This document shows positions 1 through 12,023 of a DNA stretch of 64,000 nt, one piece after another. The translations under genes were made by a program, and so were the position numbers. Position 1 is the stretch's first letter, and each line of letters opens with the position of its first letter. Source of the DNA: Yersinia kristensenii (GTDB lineage Bacteria > Pseudomonadota > Gammaproteobacteria > Enterobacterales > Enterobacteriaceae); NCBI RefSeq assembly GCF_900460525.1, contig NZ_UHIY01000001.1:868001-932000 (forward strand), given 5' to 3'. Under the pieces are notes generated by a model. That model searched no databases. It was not told the DNA's origin and was given only the letters and a program-made list of their open reading frames with translations.

Positions 1-21
1 CCGTTGTCAGCAGCAGGTTGC

Positions 22-83
22 TATCCCCGTCTTACTTGAAGCCGCAGGGGCTTTAGCTGCAACTCCACGTTCTTTGGGTATAT
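22..83. repeat. ERIC-like repeat remnant
   Basis: This short stretch downstream of nsrR reads on the reverse strand as a 'tacccaaag...ttgcag...gcttcaag' string. It resembles the ends of the longer repeat near 15.6 kb and of the ERIC elements at 35 and 38 kb. It looks like a partial or degenerate copy. Boundaries are approximate. Confidence 0.4.
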
Positions 84-106
84 GTATCTTTTTATTAAAC
101 AAAAAG

Positions 107-532
107 CTACTCAACAAGTAATAGCTTATAGAGCGGGGCATTATCTTGAACCATATCGGCTAAAGTATAGTTATCCAACTCGTTAAGGAAACTTTGTACT
201 GCCTGATTAAGCACTTGTTTCAGGCGGCAAGCGGGGGTTATATGACAAAAATCACTACTACAATTCACCAGAGAAAGAGGTTCTAACTGGCGAACAACAT
301 CACCAATTCGAATCTGGTCAGCCGGTTTACCTAACCGTATGCCGCCGTTTTTCCCCCGCACGGCAGTGACCAACCCGACACGGCTCAACTGATTGATTAT
401 TTTAACCATATGATTTCGGGACACACCATAGACCTCAGTTACCTGAGAAATGCTGGTCATTTGGCCTTGAGGTAGCGAGGCCATATAAGTCAGCGCCCGC
501 AAACCATAATCAGTAAAACTTGTTAACTGCAC
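107..532 (-). CDS. nsrR: NsrR, nitric-oxide-sensing transcriptional repressor
   Basis: An Rrf2-family DNA-binding protein that represses NO-detoxification genes. Its Fe-S cluster reacts with nitric oxide and repression is lifted. The product is 141 residues, the usual NsrR length. An N-terminal winged helix covers roughly residues 1-70. The three cluster cysteines are Cys91, Cys96 and Cys102, with C-x4-C-x5-C spacing. The ATG at 532 fits the family start. It lies downstream of purA on the same strand, as in E. coli, where rnr follows. rnr would lie beyond the left edge. Identification is secure. Confidence 0.96.
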   Translation of the reverse strand: MQLTSFTDYGLRALTYMASLPQGQMTSISQVTEVYGVSRNHMVKIINQLSRVGLVTAVRGKNGGIRLGKPADQIRIGDVVRQLEPLSLVNCSSDFCHITPACRLKQVLNQAVQSFLNELDNYTLADMVQDNAPLYKLLLVE

Positions 533-737
533 ATATACCCCTGAGTATCAGTTTACTCGGCTTAAACCCATCTAAGATGACACGTTTTGGATAGATTATA
601 AGTGCGATTCTAAGTGCTATTTAGAAACTTATAGTTTGAATGATAAACCAGCCATAAAGCTTGCGGCTAATCTTTTAGGTGGAGGGCGAGTCTTTTGATG
701 TAAAACGGCTTATCCGAGGTCATTTCTGCATCTAATT

Positions 738-783
738 ATACCCAAAGTAGTTAACTTTGCAGTTAACAATACAAGAAGGGTAT
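738..783. repeat. Small repeat with inverted ATACCC/GGGTAT ends
   Basis: The 46-base stretch begins ATACCCAAAGT and ends GGGTAT. It contains an internal TTAACT...AGTTAA inverted pair. The start resembles the repeats at 22-83 and 15612, so it is probably a short relic of the same Yersinia repeat family. Confidence 0.35.
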
Positions 784-787
784 AAAC

Positions 788-815
788 AATAAACCGGACC
801 TAAGCCCGGTTTATT
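788..815 (-). terminator. Hairpin downstream of purA
   Basis: A 10-base-pair inverted repeat (AATAAACCGG / CCGGTTTATT) with an 8-base loop lies 40 bases past the purA stop. Both flanks are A/T-rich, so it could act as a bidirectional terminator. Confidence 0.7.
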
Positions 816-854
816 GAAGTCTGAATTCTGATTATTTAGCCATCAGCTAATTAA

Positions 855-2186
<1,332 letters not shown>

Positions 2187-2231
2187 CTAACATCTCATCC
2201 GGCTGCTTTCAGTACTTTTTAACACATAACT

Positions 2232-2246
2232 GCACAATTTTTGTGC
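2232..2246. repeat. Perfect 6-bp inverted repeat between purA and yjeT
   Basis: GCACAA-TTT-TTGTGC is a short perfect dyad in the gap between yjeT and purA. It has no T-run on either side, so it is more like an operator half-site pair or a weak transcript end than a classical terminator. Function unknown. Confidence 0.3.
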
Positions 2247-2252
2247 TTACAT

Positions 2253-2453
2253 TTAGCCACCCATGCGGCTACGCAACATGTAGTAGATCACGACACCTGC
2301 AACCACTAATCCTCCGCCAAAACGGCGTAAAGTGGCATCAGGTAATTCGGTCATTGCCTGGATCATTTTGCGCCAGGTTTTGGGGTAAAGCATCGGGCCA
2401 AGCCCTTCCAGTACCAAAACCAAACCCAATGCTAATAAGATGGTTGAATTCAT
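2253..2453 (-). CDS. yjeT: DUF2065 family small membrane protein YjeT
   Basis: A small inner-membrane protein of unknown function, 66 residues from the ATG at 2453. A start four codons upstream is open but does not match the family start MNSTI. The first 20 residues are a hydrophobic helix and a second helix follows RFGGG. The length and the PMLYPKTW and RRFGGGLVVAG segments match enterobacterial YjeT. It sits just downstream of hflC and before purA, as in E. coli. Recognition is by sequence. The role is unknown. Confidence 0.9.
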   Translation of the reverse strand: MNSTILLALGLVLVLEGLGPMLYPKTWRKMIQAMTELPDATLRRFGGGLVVAGVVIYYMLRSRMGG

Positions 2454-2552
2454 TTTCTGTCTCAATCAAATGGAAAAGGCGGCCTCAAATAGAAAAGGCC
2501 CGCGTGAACGGGCCTTACTGTTACTGTCAAAAACGGGCTGTCACGACAGTCG

Positions 2553-3557
2553 TTATGGACGTTTGCTCGAGTTATCCGGCGATTTCATGTAGCGGAAGAA
2601 ATCACTTTCAGGGCTCAGAACCATCACGTCGTTGCCGCTGCTGAAGCTATTTTCATACGCGCGCAAGCTACGGATGAAAGCATAGAAGTCAGGGTCTTTA
2701 CTGAATGCATCAGCAAACAGACGAGCCGCTTCTGCATCACCGCCACCACGTGTAATACGCGCCTGACGTTCTGCTTCTGCCAGAGTACGTGTCACTTCAT
2801 AGTCAGCTGTTGCACGCAACTTCTCGGCTTCTTCCTGACCTTGCGAACGGTGACGACGGGCTACCGCTTCACGTTCAGCACGCATACGCTGGAAGATAGC
2901 GTCAGAGACTTCTGCCGGTAAGTTGATTTGCTTGATACGCACGTCAACTACTTCAATTCCCAGGGCCGCCATACTGTTCGGGTTAACCGCTGGCTGTTTG
3001 CCACGGGTTTCCTGTTCAACACGCGCTGCCGCAGAGGCAATAGCATCATCCGCTTCAGTAGTTACGGCTTCATCGCCCACACTACCGGTATTCAGCGCAT
3101 CACGAACATCTGAAGTCAGACGGCCACGTGAATCTGTAACGATGTCGCGTACATTCAGGCGACCGATTTCAGAACGCAAACGGTCACTGAATTTACGTTT
3201 CAACAGAACTTCAGCCTGAGATACATCACCACCACCAGTGGCCAGATAGTAACGGCTGAAATCGCTGATGCGCCATTTCAGATATGAGTCAACAATCAGG
3301 TCTTTTTTCTCGTTAGTCACGAAACGGTCGGCCTGGTTGTCCATGGTTTGAATACGGGCATCCAACGTCTTCACTGTTTCGATAAATGGTATTTTGAAGT
3401 GCAGGCCCGGCGCGTACACCAGCGGCTTGTTATCACTATCACGTAATACCTTGCCAAAGCGCAGTACAATGCCGCGTTGACCTTCTTGTACCACAAACAG
3501 CGAAGCGTAGAGTGCGACTAACACCACAACGACGATAAGTAAAATAGACTTACGCAT
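2553..3557 (-). CDS. hflC: HflC, FtsH protease modulator
   Basis: The SPFH/prohibitin-family partner of HflK. The HflKC complex forms a large periplasm-facing cage around the FtsH protease and modulates its action on membrane substrates. The protein has 334 residues. One N-terminal membrane helix (about residues 4-22) is followed by the SPFH domain and a coiled-coil region rich in Glu, Arg and Ala (about 200-280). The start codon lies three bases after the hflK stop, so the two are translationally coupled. Length matches E. coli HflC. Confidence 0.97.
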   Translation of the reverse strand: MRKSILLIVVVVLVALYASLFVVQEGQRGIVLRFGKVLRDSDNKPLVYAPGLHFKIPFIETVKTLDARIQTMDNQADRFVTNEKKDLIVDSYLKWRISDFSRYYLATGGGDVSQAEVLLKRKFSDRLRSEIGRLNVRDIVTDSRGRLTSDVRDALNTGSVGDEAVTTEADDAIASAAARVEQETRGKQPAVNPNSMAALGIEVVDVRIKQINLPAEVSDAIFQRMRAEREAVARRHRSQGQEEAEKLRATADYEVTRTLAEAERQARITRGGGDAEAARLFADAFSKDPDFYAFIRSLRAYENSFSSGNDVMVLSPESDFFRYMKSPDNSSKRP

Positions 3558-3560
3558 TGG

Positions 3561-4841
3561 TTATTCTCTCCCTACGCGAGTGGAAGTATCACGCTGAGCA
3601 TTCGCTCGGCGCTGATCCATGATAGAGCCACTGGTTGAACTGGTATTCGAGTTATTTGCACCAGATTCTTGGCTGCTATTAGCAGAGGAAGGCGGATTCA
3701 AGCGAATCAGACTGGTGTCTTTGTTGCCATCCGTTTTCTCTGTAGCACCTTGTCCGCGCAGCAGTTGATCCAACGGCAGCACCATCAGGCTATTACCTTT
3801 GTCATTCGCCAGCACTTTGCGGGTATGACCGAGGACTTTCTCCATGGTTTCGATATACAGACGCTCACGGGTAATTTCCGGTGCCGCCTTATACTCAGGC
3901 AACAACTTGGCAAAACCAGCAACTTCACCTTGCGCTTCCAACACTTTACGTGCGGCATAAGCACGGGCATCTTCTAACAGACGCTGCGCCTGACCATTGG
4001 CACGTGGCTGGACTTCGTTGGTATAGGCTTCCGCTTCACGAATGTATTGTTGTTCGTTTTCACGGGCAGCAATCGCATCATCAAACGCCGCTTTAACTTC
4101 TTCCGGCGGACGCGCTGCCTGGAAGTTAACGTCCAGCAGAGTGATACCCATTTTGTATGGACGAATGGTTTCTTCCAGTACACGCTGAGTATCGCTACGA
4201 ACGATGGTACGGCCTTCGGTGAGGATTTTGTCCATGGTGTATTTACCAATAACACCACGCACTGCGCTGTCAGTCGCCTGACGCAAGCTGTCATCCGGGT
4301 TTGTCACGCTAAACAGATAAGCGGCCGGGTCAGTTACGCGATACTGAACGTTCATTTCGATGCGAACCACGTTTTCATCAGAGGTCAGCATGACCCCGGA
4401 TGCAGCCAATTCACGTACAGATTCGACGTTAACCGGAGTAACTTCATCGATAAAAGTCGGTTTCCAGTTCAAACCTGGCTGCACAATGTGGCTTAATTTA
4501 CCCAAGCGAGTCACAACACCGCGCTCAGCTTCTTTAATTGTATAGAAACCACTTGCCGCCCAGATAACCACAACCGCAACCACAGCGATGCCCACAATGC
4601 GCCCACTAAAAGCAGGGCCTTGTGTCGCGCCATTGTTGCCATTACCGTTGCCGCCACCTTTGCCTGTGAGGCTACTTAGCTTTTTGCTCAGTTTCCGGAA
4701 GATATCATCCAGATCGGGCGGCCCTTGGTCACGGCCACCTTTATTATTATTGTTATTTCCGCCAGAGTTGCCGCCATTATTATTGCTGCTCCCCCACGGA
4801 TCGCGGTCCTGTCCGTTATTACCGGGCTGATTCCACGCCAT
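3561..4841 (-). CDS. hflK: HflK, FtsH protease modulator
   Basis: The larger subunit of the HflKC complex, 426 residues and slightly longer than E. coli HflK. The N-terminal cytosolic part is unusually rich in Gly and Asn: repeated NNGGNSGG-type runs at about 10-40 and again at 60-70. A single membrane helix follows near 80-100, then the SPFH domain. A hydrophilic Ser/Asn/Thr tail ends the protein. It precedes hflC by three bases and follows hflX, the conserved hfl order. Confidence 0.97.
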   Translation of the reverse strand: MAWNQPGNNGQDRDPWGSSNNNGGNSGGNNNNNKGGRDQGPPDLDDIFRKLSKKLSSLTGKGGGNGNGNNGATQGPAFSGRIVGIAVVAVVVIWAASGFYTIKEAERGVVTRLGKLSHIVQPGLNWKPTFIDEVTPVNVESVRELAASGVMLTSDENVVRIEMNVQYRVTDPAAYLFSVTNPDDSLRQATDSAVRGVIGKYTMDKILTEGRTIVRSDTQRVLEETIRPYKMGITLLDVNFQAARPPEEVKAAFDDAIAARENEQQYIREAEAYTNEVQPRANGQAQRLLEDARAYAARKVLEAQGEVAGFAKLLPEYKAAPEITRERLYIETMEKVLGHTRKVLANDKGNSLMVLPLDQLLRGQGATEKTDGNKDTSLIRLNPPSSANSSQESGANNSNTSSTSGSIMDQRRANAQRDTSTRVGRE

Positions 4842-4934
4842 GTTTTAGCTCCATTCTTCTATGATTGGTTTTCTTCAGGCCAAGAGCACACGCCAAAGAA
4901 GCTGGCTCTTAATCTCGCAAAATAAATCAGATAA

Positions 4935-6239
4935 TCAATCAATTAGCCGTACTGGCTCATTAACAATATAACTGACCAAATCTTGCTCTTGCTTACAGAG
5001 ACGACGCCAATCAACGATAGGCATTCTTACCACCATACCGACATTCCCGTCCTCGTCTATCCACTCTTTTTCAATTGCCTGAAGCTGGTAAAAACGGCTG
5101 CGTAAACGGCCTGCCTGAGGCGGCAAACGTAATTCAAAGTGTGCGATTTCACCTGAAAGACGCTCCGTTAACGCTTGAAAGAGCAACGGGATACCTGCGC
5201 CGGTTTGGGCCGAAAGCCAAACTCTGACTGGCAGATTTTCTTCGTTGCGATCAATTCGCGGGATAAAATCATCCAACAAATCAATTTTATTCATTACTAA
5301 TAATGTAGGGATTTCATCCGCCTCGATTTCTGCCAATACAGAATCGACTGCGGCCATATTCTCGGCCACCCGAGGATCAGCTGCATCAATAATGTGTAGC
5401 AGTAATGAGGCTTGCCGTGTTTCTTGTAATGTCGCTTTAAAAGCAGCAACCAGATCATGCGGCAAATGCCGGATAAAACCTACCGTATCCGCCAACACTG
5501 TATCGCCCACATCAGCCACAGTAATACGGCGTAAAGTGGGATCCAGCGTAGCAAATAGTTGGTCAGCCGCGTAAACATCAGCTGCCGTAATTTTGTTAAA
5601 CAGGCTAGATTTACCGGCGTTGGTATATCCCACCAAAGATACTGTCGGAATATCAGCACGGGTGCGCGCACGCCGCCCCTGCTCACGCTGCTTTGCAACT
5701 CGCTCCAAACGGCTCAAAATCAAGCTGATGCGGTCACGTAGCAAACGGCGATCGGTCTCCAACTGGGTTTCACCTGGCCCTCTTAGGCCGATGCCCCCCT
5801 TTTGACGCTCAAGATGCGTCCAACCGCGTACCAAGCGAGTCGCAATATGACGCAATTGCGCTAATTCGACCTGCAATTTACCTTCATGGGTACGGGCCCG
5901 TTGGGCAAAAATATCTAAAATAAGCCCAGTACGATCAATAACCCGACACTCACACAAACGCTCAAGATTTCGCTCCTGCGCGGCGGAAAGGGCATGATCA
6001 AACAAGACAACAGACGCGCCACTGGCTTTCACTGCGTCAGCAATTTCTACTGCCTTTCCCTCGCCCACAAAAAACTTAGGATGCGGAGCTTTGCGACTAC
6101 CGGTCACAATTTGCAAAGCTTCTACGCCCGCAGAAGATACCAGCGCTTCGAACTCACGCAGATCCTCTGAGTTTTTGTCTTGCGAGAAATAGATATGAAC
6201 CAGTACGGCCTGCTCACCGCCTTCATAACGGTCAAACAA
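4935..6239 (-). CDS. hflX: HflX, ribosome-splitting GTPase
   Basis: A cytosolic GTPase that binds stalled or hibernating ribosomes, especially after heat shock, and splits 70S into subunits. The 434-residue protein carries the HflX N-terminal domain with the signature [18 protein letters not shown] at about 148-165. A GTPase domain follows with P-loop GYTNAGKS (204-211), a DTVGFI G3 motif and NKID G4 motif. It is the third gene in hfq-hflX-hflK-hflC, separated from hfq by a gap holding an inverted repeat. Confidence 0.97.
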   Translation of the reverse strand: MFDRYEGGEQAVLVHIYFSQDKNSEDLREFEALVSSAGVEALQIVTGSRKAPHPKFFVGEGKAVEIADAVKASGASVVLFDHALSAAQERNLERLCECRVIDRTGLILDIFAQRARTHEGKLQVELAQLRHIATRLVRGWTHLERQKGGIGLRGPGETQLETDRRLLRDRISLILSRLERVAKQREQGRRARTRADIPTVSLVGYTNAGKSSLFNKITAADVYAADQLFATLDPTLRRITVADVGDTVLADTVGFIRHLPHDLVAAFKATLQETRQASLLLHIIDAADPRVAENMAAVDSVLAEIEADEIPTLLVMNKIDLLDDFIPRIDRNEENLPVRVWLSAQTGAGIPLLFQALTERLSGEIAHFELRLPPQAGRLRSRFYQLQAIEKEWIDEDGNVGMVVRMPIVDWRRLCKQEQDLVSYIVNEPVRLID

Positions 6240-6279
6240 ACGTGCAACCTCTCAAACGGATCAAAACCGCTAGTGCGGA

Positions 6280-6310
6280 GAACATAAGCCCGAATCCATT
6301 GCTTATGTTC
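6280..6310 (-). repeat. Inverted repeat between hfq and hflX
   Basis: GAACATAAGC and GCTTATGTTC form a perfect 10-base-pair stem around an 11-base loop in the 98-base hfq-hflX gap. There is no strong T-run, so a processing or attenuation structure in the operon transcript is more likely than a strong terminator. Confidence 0.5.
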
Positions 6311-6337
6311 CCCGTCATGGTTGACCAGCAAGGCGCT

Positions 6338-6643
6338 TTATTCAGCGTCATCGCTATCCTGCTGCGGCTGTTGCGGCGCAGATGGATTACTACCATGATA
6401 ATTATTAGTGCTACCACTCGGGTTATTGCTGTGATGCGAAACCGGGCGAGAAGGCACGACAGTAGAGATGGCGTGTTTATACACCATCTGGCTGACTGTA
6501 TTTTTTAACAGAATGACAAACTGATCAAAAGACTCAACTTGGCCCTGCAGTTTAATGCCATTCACTAAATAAATAGAAACCGGAACCCGTTCACGACGCA
6601 ATGCGTTCAGGAACGGATCTTGCAAAGATTGCCCCTTAGCCAT
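6338..6643 (-). CDS. hfq: Hfq, RNA chaperone
   Basis: The hexameric Sm-like RNA chaperone that pairs small RNAs with mRNAs. The product has 101 residues, one fewer than in E. coli. The Sm core spans about 7-66, with the N-terminal [18 protein letters not shown] segment carrying proximal-face and rim residues, and the Sm2 motif [10 protein letters not shown]. The C-terminal tail is Asn/Ser/His/Gln-rich and ends in acidic DSDDAE. It follows miaA by 115 bases, the conserved order. Confidence 0.98.
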
Positions 6644-6758
6644 TCTGTATTTTCCTTATTTGCTTGTTGTTATTAACTAAGAACCTATCGGCTCGAAAAT
6701 AAACTGCGTAAAAAAATCCGCGCGTTGAGTACTAATCAATTGTACACAATCATTCAAC

Positions 6759-7700
6759 CTATGCACTAACAACCTGTATTACAGAGTCTAAAGCCTCTCC
6801 CGGCTTATCACTGTCGAGCCACTGGACTGAACTCCAGCCCCGCAACCAGGTCATTTGGCGCTTTGCCAGTTGACGTGTCGCACAGATCCCGCGGTAAACC
6901 ATATCGTCGTAATCAATCTCACCGGACAGATAAGACCACATCTGCCGGTATCCCACACAACGAATGGCTGGCATATCCGTATGCAAATCACCACGGTCAA
7001 AAAGCGCCCTAGCCTCAGTTTCAAACCCTGCATCCAGCATCTGACGAAAACGTAATTCAATCCGCTGGTGCAACAGTTCCCGGCTAACAGGCGCAATCGC
7101 AAATTGGTGAACCCGATAAGGTAAGGTTTCACCCGAAATTTTAGTCAGTTCTGTTAGAGTTTTACCTGAAATAAAAAAAACTTCCAGTGCTCTGGAGAGC
7201 CGTTGGGGATCATTAGGATGAATTCGCGCCGCAGCGATGGGATCGATTTCAGCCAATTGTTGGTGTAATGCTTCCCAACCCAGTAATGCTGCCTGCTGTT
7301 CAATACGCTGGCGCACTTGCGGGTCTGCGCTCGGCAATGGCGATAACCCATCCAACAGCGCTTTAAAGTACAACATCGTGCCACCCACCAGCAGCGGAAT
7401 ACGCCCGGCTGCGGTAATCTCGGCCATTTCTTTTAATGCGTCTTTACGGAAATCAGCGGCAGAGTAGGATTGCGCGGGATCACGGATATCAATCAGCCGA
7501 TGTGGCGCTAATGCCAGCTCTTCTGCACTGGGTTTCGCGGTACCGATATCCATACCGCGATAAATCAGGGCAGAATCGACACTGATAAGTTCGACAGGTA
7601 GCCGCTGTCTCAGCGCAATGGAGAACGCCGTTTTACCCGAGGCAGTTGGCCCCATAATAAAGATTGCCGGTGGCCGGTCTAGATTTTCAATATCATTCAT
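6759..7700 (-). CDS. miaA: tRNA dimethylallyltransferase
   Basis: Transfers a dimethylallyl group to N6 of A37 in tRNAs that read UNN codons. The 313-residue protein has the P-loop GPTASGKT at residues 17-24, a [16 protein letters not shown] substrate segment, RLIDIRDP, and RCVGYRQMW. Length matches E. coli MiaA. The ATG overlaps the end of mutL by eight bases, which implies translational coupling. hfq follows. Confidence 0.97.
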   Translation of the reverse strand: MNDIENLDRPPAIFIMGPTASGKTAFSIALRQRLPVELISVDSALIYRGMDIGTAKPSAEELALAPHRLIDIRDPAQSYSAADFRKDALKEMAEITAAGRIPLLVGGTMLYFKALLDGLSPLPSADPQVRQRIEQQAALLGWEALHQQLAEIDPIAAARIHPNDPQRLSRALEVFFISGKTLTELTKISGETLPYRVHQFAIAPVSRELLHQRIELRFRQMLDAGFETEARALFDRGDLHTDMPAIRCVGYRQMWSYLSGEIDYDDMVYRGICATRQLAKRQMTWLRGWSSVQWLDSDKPGEALDSVIQVVSA

Positions 7701-9588
7701 GTTTCAGGGTTGCCAATGCAGCCTTTATATCAATAGGTTGTAATAGCCCAGTTGGCGGTGATTTTACCAACTGTGGACAAAGACGTTCAACATCCGCCAA
7801 TAACTGTATCGCTTGAGACACATTCCATACCTCATGTTCACTGCCAAGATGGCGAGAAATCCATGTGGCGAGAGCATCGGGCGATATCTCTTCATGTTGC
7901 GACAGATAGCCTAACAGTTCCGGTATCAGTTTTTGTAAATTTTGTTGGCGTAATGGTAAAGATACTGCCCGTAAAGTCGCCTTTTCGTGTTCCACCGCCA
8001 ATTCTATTCCCATGGTCACTAACAATTTCTGATGACGCTGGCAGGCGGCCGCTTCATTTTTATCCAATGTCAGTTTTAATGGGATTAATAGTGGCTGAGG
8101 GCGCAACCCTTCCGTGGGCGGATTCAACTGAGCTTGCTTTAACCAACGCTCAGCAACCGTTAATTCCAGTAATGCCACGCCCTGTTTATATTCAATAAGA
8201 GCATAGCAAGGCGGAAACACGGTGAGTACCCGGCCAAAACTGTAATTATCGCCGCGCAGTGGCTCGTCATTAAGTCTCTGACGCGGCGCTACCGCCGCTT
8301 GACTTCCAGCCGCCGGTTTATTCACTACGGCTGGCTGTACCAGTTGGCGATATAATTCACCTTGTTGCTTTTGATAAGGTTGGCCCGCGCTATAGGCTGG
8401 GGCGGGTTCGCGGGCTATTGACCGCTCTGTCGTGGCGCTTCGCTCGGGGGAAGAGGTGCGCGTCACTGGCGCGGTTTTCGCCGGTTCCGGTTGGGCATAT
8501 TTATTCCCCCCTGCTGCCACGCGATTTTCTGGTTGCCAGCGCGGGGCTTCGATTTCTTCACCATCTTCATTGATGTTCAGCCGCGGGGTAGCGGCTTGCT
8601 GTAAAACCGTGGTAACCGCTTGATAAATAAAATCATGCACCAGCCGTGCTTGATGGAAACGCACCTCATGCTTAGCCGGATGCACATTGACATCCACCTG
8701 ATGTGGGTCAATATCCAGATACAACACATAGGCGGGTTGCTGGTCGTCTTTGAGTAAATCTTGATAAGCCTGGCGGATTGCGTGATTAATCAGCCGATCA
8801 CGCATCATCCGGTTATTAACGTAGCAATATTGCATTTCACTCAGTGTGCGGCTCGCGGCGGGATCTGCCACCCAACCGCGAATGGTCAAATCACCGTGCT
8901 GCCAGGAAATCGCCAGCGCATGCTGCAAAAACGCCGGGCCACAGATACTCGCCAGCCTGCGTTCATGTTGGGAAGGATCTGTCGCGGCACGGTACTGCCG
9001 CATTAACTTACCGTTATGGCTGAGATTGATCGCCACATCAAAGCGCGCCAGCGCAATGCGCCGCACCACTTCATCAATATGACCAAATTCGGTTTTTTCG
9101 GTACGCATAAATTTGCGGCGAGCAGGCGTGTTATAAAACAGATCCAGCACTTCAAGGGTGCTGCCGACCGGATGAGCAGCAGGTTTGATGGTCACCGCCA
9201 TATCGCGACCTTCGGCATACGCCTGCCAGGCTTCATTTTGTTCCGCCGTGCGCGAGGTCAAAATCAGGCGCGAGACTGAACTGATGCTGGCTAATGCTTC
9301 GCCACGAAACCCCATACTAAGAATAGCTTCCAAATCTTCCAGCGAACTGATTTTACTGGTGGCGTGGCGCGCCAACGCCAATGCCAAATCGTCTTTACCA
9401 ATGCCACAGCCATTATCACGAATGCGAATCAGTTTCGCGCCACCACGGTCGATATCAATATCAATTCGGGTAGCACCGGCATCCAGACTATTCTCTACCA
9501 ACTCTTTCACTACCGAGGCAGGCCGCTCTACCACTTCACCGGCGGCAATTTGGTTAGCAAGCTGTGGGGGTAGAATCTGAATTGGCAT
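7693..9588 (-). CDS. mutL: DNA mismatch repair protein MutL
   Basis: Links MutS mismatch recognition to MutH incision and UvrD unwinding. The 631-residue protein has the GHKL ATPase N-terminus: ENSLDAGA, the Asp-containing DNGCGI loop, and [10 protein letters not shown], all within the first 110 residues. A variable Pro/Ser/Thr/Ala-rich linker covers about 350-440. The C-terminal dimerisation domain follows. It sits between amiB (15 bases upstream) and miaA (8-base overlap), the standard operon. Confidence 0.97.
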   Translation of the reverse strand: MPIQILPPQLANQIAAGEVVERPASVVKELVENSLDAGATRIDIDIDRGGAKLIRIRDNGCGIGKDDLALALARHATSKISSLEDLEAILSMGFRGEALASISSVSRLILTSRTAEQNEAWQAYAEGRDMAVTIKPAAHPVGSTLEVLDLFYNTPARRKFMRTEKTEFGHIDEVVRRIALARFDVAINLSHNGKLMRQYRAATDPSQHERRLASICGPAFLQHALAISWQHGDLTIRGWVADPAASRTLSEMQYCYVNNRMMRDRLINHAIRQAYQDLLKDDQQPAYVLYLDIDPHQVDVNVHPAKHEVRFHQARLVHDFIYQAVTTVLQQAATPRLNINEDGEEIEAPRWQPENRVAAGGNKYAQPEPAKTAPVTRTSSPERSATTERSIAREPAPAYSAGQPYQKQQGELYRQLVQPAVVNKPAAGSQAAVAPRQRLNDEPLRGDNYSFGRVLTVFPPCYALIEYKQGVALLELTVAERWLKQAQLNPPTEGLRPQPLLIPLKLTLDKNEAAACQRHQKLLVTMGIELAVEHEKATLRAVSLPLRQQNLQKLIPELLGYLSQHEEISPDALATWISRHLGSEHEVWNVSQAIQLLADVERLCPQLVKSPPTGLLQPIDIKAALATLKHE

Positions 9589-9603
9589 AGCAGTTCCTTT
9601 CGC

Positions 9604-11535
9604 TTACGACTGTGGAATAGTGAGGGTTTGCCCCAGTTGGACATTCCCTGACTTTATCTTATTCGCCCGCTCAATCTCACTCATCGACACACCATATCTG
9701 GCAGCAATAGCCGACAATGTATCACCGCGTTTTACCTGATGTTTAACCGGCTGGCTTTTGCTCGGCTTTGCTTTAGCCACTGCTCTTGGCGCGGCAGCCG
9801 CAGCGGTGCCCGAGGCGGGAACTTTCAAGCGCTGCCCGACCCAGACGACATCATTTTTCAGGGTGTTATTTTGCCGCAACAGCGCCATGCTGACGCCGTA
9901 TTGGCTAGCAATACCGGATAAGGTTTCACCACGCTGTACTTTATGAATCTGACTTTTACCCGTCGCAGCGGGTTTGGCGGCAGATGGCCTGCCGCTGCTT
10001 GCTATGTTGTTAACCACCGGCTCTGGCTGGCTAACACTTGAGCGCTGTGAAGATGAATCAACCGCCGCGGTTTCAATAAGCGGGCGGTTTTCGACCTTTG
10101 GGTCGGCTTGTAGCGGATGCGCAAGGAAATAACTGCGCAAACCTTTATAAATGGCTTGAGCAATTTTCTCCTGATACGCGCTACTGCCAAGCAGCCGCTC
10201 CTCCGTACTATTACTGATAAAGCCGGTTTCCACTAATAATGACGGAATATCCGGTGAACGTAACACCCCAAGACTGGCGTGTTCAGGCCGACGTTTATGA
10301 ATGTCTCCCACTCTTTGCAGCTCATTGAGCACTTTGGTGGCGACGTCATAGCCCACCCGCTGTGAGTGACCAAATTGTAAATCCAATACCGCCTGACTTA
10401 AATAAGGGTCAGAGGCGGTGTTGGCCAGCACATCGCCAGCACCACCGAGCAATTCGGATTGCTTTTCATGCTGTTCCAGCCAGTTACCCATTTCACTGTT
10501 AGCGCGGCGATTCGACAAGACCCACACTGACGCTCCGGTTGCGCTGCGGTTAGGTGCCGCATCAGCATGAATGGAGACCAACACGTTAGCGCCCTGCTTA
10601 CGCGCCACATCAGAGCGGCCCATCACCGAAATGAAGTAATCGCCATTGCGGGTTAACACCGGTTTAAACATCGGGTCACTGTTAAGCAGCGCTTCAAGCC
10701 GACGGGCGATAGCAATAGTCACACTCTTCTCTTGCAAGCCATTTTGTCCAATAGCGCCGGGGTCTTGGCCACCGTGACCAGCATCAATAGCCACCACCAC
10801 ACGGGAGCTGTTCGCAGCACTGGCGGTATTGGTCTGGCGGGCAGTTTTTATCGGCCGTGCAGTATTCGTCGTGATGTTCTCGCTGCTCACCACCACCGTC
10901 GGCTTGTTGTTAAACGGATTTTTAGCTACTGACGTGGTATTAGCGCTGGTGATCCGTGATTCCGCATTCGTCGCCGGTGCAGTTAACCGCCCGGCGTTGG
11001 GGCTCGGCGTATTGGTTTGGTTCAGCGGCGCATTATTTTGGCTTAATGTGGGCTGCGTTTGCCGCACCGGCGCACTGGCCGCCGCAGTCATGGTGATCAC
11101 CACGGTGTAATTGTTGCCCGACTGCTGAGTCACCGCGCGAGTTTTGACTTTTTGTGTCAGTTCCAGCACCAAACGGGTGCTTTGTTCATCTTTCGGGGTA
11201 CTGGAGCGAATTCTTTTCAGCAGATTCTGCCCACTGAATTCCAGGGGTAATCCGGAAAGATTGCCGCTTTGACGGACATCAAGCACCACCCGCTCAGGTG
11301 AATTTAAAGAAAAGAAAGCATACACCGGCTGACCATCAAAACTGAGTGTCACTTTGCTTTCAGTCGGGCCATTGTTGACCTTAATGTCGGTAAGTTTGGC
11401 GGCAAATGCGGAAGGCAGAGCAAATAAACTCACCATAATCAGCATGACGGCTGCCAATGATGGCTGCCAGAAAGTCTTTTTCGTCCAACAACCTGGTCGC
11501 GTTAAGCAATTAAATCGCATAATGCTATGCATCAT
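9604..11535 (-). CDS. amiB: N-acetylmuramoyl-L-alanine amidase AmiB
   Basis: A periplasmic zinc amidase that cleaves septal peptidoglycan during cell separation, activated by EnvC. The N-terminal signal segment ends near SAFAA. An AMIN domain, a low-complexity Thr/Asn/Ala linker and the Amidase_3 domain follow. The catalytic domain shows [11 protein letters not shown], an activating Glu region at [19 protein letters not shown] and ETGFISN. Two LysM repeats close the protein, making it much longer than the E. coli form I recall, which lacks them. I chose the ATG at 11535 because AAGGA sits ten bases upstream. A GTG at 11541 is the alternative. Confidence 0.94.
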   Translation of the reverse strand: MMHSIMRFNCLTRPGCWTKKTFWQPSLAAVMLIMVSLFALPSAFAAKLTDIKVNNGPTESKVTLSFDGQPVYAFFSLNSPERVVLDVRQSGNLSGLPLEFSGQNLLKRIRSSTPKDEQSTRLVLELTQKVKTRAVTQQSGNNYTVVITMTAAASAPVRQTQPTLSQNNAPLNQTNTPSPNAGRLTAPATNAESRITSANTTSVAKNPFNNKPTVVVSSENITTNTARPIKTARQTNTASAANSSRVVVAIDAGHGGQDPGAIGQNGLQEKSVTIAIARRLEALLNSDPMFKPVLTRNGDYFISVMGRSDVARKQGANVLVSIHADAAPNRSATGASVWVLSNRRANSEMGNWLEQHEKQSELLGGAGDVLANTASDPYLSQAVLDLQFGHSQRVGYDVATKVLNELQRVGDIHKRRPEHASLGVLRSPDIPSLLVETGFISNSTEERLLGSSAYQEKIAQAIYKGLRSYFLAHPLQADPKVENRPLIETAAVDSSSQRSSVSQPEPVVNNIASSGRPSAAKPAATGKSQIHKVQRGETLSGIASQYGVSMALLRQNNTLKNDVVWVGQRLKVPASGTAAAAAPRAVAKAKPSKSQPVKHQVKRGDTLSAIAARYGVSMSEIERANKIKSGNVQLGQTLTIPQS

Positions 11536-11542
11536 TATCACA

Positions 11543-12013
11543 TTATCCTTGCACAGCAGCTAAACGGCGCAATACATCCGCACCGGCATCAGAAAGGGCT
11601 ACCAGGCGGGCCTCGCGGGCCTCGGCCTGATAAGCTAAATGCAGCTCGACATCCGCCTGAGGTAAGAATCCAGCCCCTTGTTGTGGCCATTCCACCAGAC
11701 AAATTGCTTGCTTATCAAAGTAATCACGAATACCCATAAACTCCAGCTCTTCGGGGTCAGCCAGACGATACAGGTCAAAATGGTAAACCGGCCTTGGGGC
11801 TAACGCGTAAGGTTCAACCAAGGTATAAGTCGGGCTTTTAACATGCCCAGCATGGCCAAGGGCCTGAAGAAAGCCGCGGCTAAACGTTGTTTTTCCGGCA
11901 CCTAAGTCACCGAATAGATAAATAACACTGGCACCCTCGAAGGCATGAGCCAAAGCGCCTCCTAATGCAACGGTTGCTGCCTCATCGGGCAGAGGTAAAA
12001 CGAGTTCTTTCAT
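11543..12013 (-). CDS. tsaE: TsaE, tRNA t6A biosynthesis ATPase
   Basis: The ATPase that works with TsaB and TsaD in forming threonylcarbamoyladenosine at tRNA position 37. The 156-residue protein has the P-loop GDLGAGKTT (about 35-43), the [10 protein letters not shown] segment, and the HFDLYRL and GIRDYF motifs of the family. It lies between nnr and amiB with gaps of a few bases, so it is cotranscribed with them. Confidence 0.96.
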   Translation of the reverse strand: MKELVLPLPDEAATVALGGALAHAFEGASVIYLFGDLGAGKTTFSRGFLQALGHAGHVKSPTYTLVEPYALAPRPVYHFDLYRLADPEELEFMGIRDYFDKQAICLVEWPQQGAGFLPQADVELHLAYQAEAREARLVALSDAGADVLRRLAAVQG

Positions 12014-12023
12014 TCTGTGATAT

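Larger units (their letters stand above)
533..854. other. nsrR-purA intergenic region
   Basis: About 320 bases without a supportable gene. It holds the purA terminator hairpin (788-815), a small repeat (738-783) and, by position, the nsrR promoter. No recognisable operator could be assigned with confidence. Confidence 0.6.
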
